From Chloroflexota bacterium (GTDB taxonomy: Bacteria; Chloroflexota; Limnocylindria; QHBO01), in the NCBI GenBank assembly GCA_013694645.1, contig JACDBZ010000152.1, positions 1 through 5,151 of the forward strand: DNA of 5,151 bases, given 5' to 3'. A model generated the notes under the pieces. That model ran no database searches and was not told the DNA's origin. It saw only the letters and a program-made list of their open reading frames with translations. Within the stretch, counting starts at the first letter, position 1; each line of letters opens with the position of its first letter. The position numbers were made by a program, and so were the translations under genes. This document shows positions 5,089-5,151 of the stretch, piece by piece.

Positions 5089-5151
5089 GCCCGCGATCGC
5101 TGGGCGTCCGTCGATATTTCGCTGGATTGACGCCTGGGAACCTGCGGAGGC
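5089..5151 (+). other. Downstream end of window, no gene
   Basis: These 63 bases after the second ALDH contain no start of a recognisable gene and no clear terminator. They include the palindrome GCGATCGC at 5093-5100 and close with GGAGG at 5146-5150, which would serve as a Shine-Dalgarno if a gene starts within a few bases of the window edge. Confidence 0.4.

Overview
The window is GC-rich DNA (about two thirds G+C by eye), densely coding, with every recognised gene on the + strand and with GTG or possibly TTG starts among the ATG starts. Protein resemblances and the GC level suggest a high-GC soil or freshwater type of bacterium, most likely Actinomycetota or Chloroflexota. The sequence alone does not settle which, and there is no rRNA, tRNA or other marker. 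I see no mobile element, CRISPR array or phage gene.

Region 1 (1-2235) looks like one compact transcription unit. It opens with the 3' part of a DsbA/FrnE-like thioredoxin-fold protein whose redox-motif end lies left of the window. After 42 bp comes a small ECF-type sigma-70 factor, which overlaps by GTGA a methylated-DNA-protein cysteine methyltransferase (Ogt/MGMT type). That gene overlaps by ATGA a possible 28-codon mini-ORF behind a perfect AGGAGG. The mini-ORF in turn overlaps by GTGA a small predicted lipoprotein with two further cysteines. A sigma factor translationally coupled to a DNA-alkylation repair protein, with no recognisable anti-sigma gene beside it, suggests a stress or DNA-damage regulon, but this is inference.

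Region 2 (2236-2501) is 266 bp with no convincing gene. It holds a perfect 8-bp inverted repeat (possible terminator), a second copy of its half-site, and, right against the next gene, an extended -10 element (TGC-GATAAT) placed so that transcription would begin at or next to the ATG. The mRNA of the next gene is therefore probably leaderless.

Region 3 (2502-5088) is the most interesting part. A full-length catalytic aldehyde dehydrogenase is followed, through a bridging 34-codon mini-ORF with overlapping stop/start codons at both ends (ATGA and TGATG), by a 320-residue ALDH homologue. This second protein has lost the catalytic domain and every active-site motif, contains no cysteine, and keeps the NAD-domain fold and the C-terminal oligomerisation tail. 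Domain order, the N-terminal signature and the tail match the two halves of the two-domain family ALDH16, here encoded as two genes. The inferred product is a heteromeric enzyme with one catalytic and one pseudoenzyme subunit. The last 63 bp hold no gene but end in GGAGG, a possible ribosome binding site for a gene beyond the edge.
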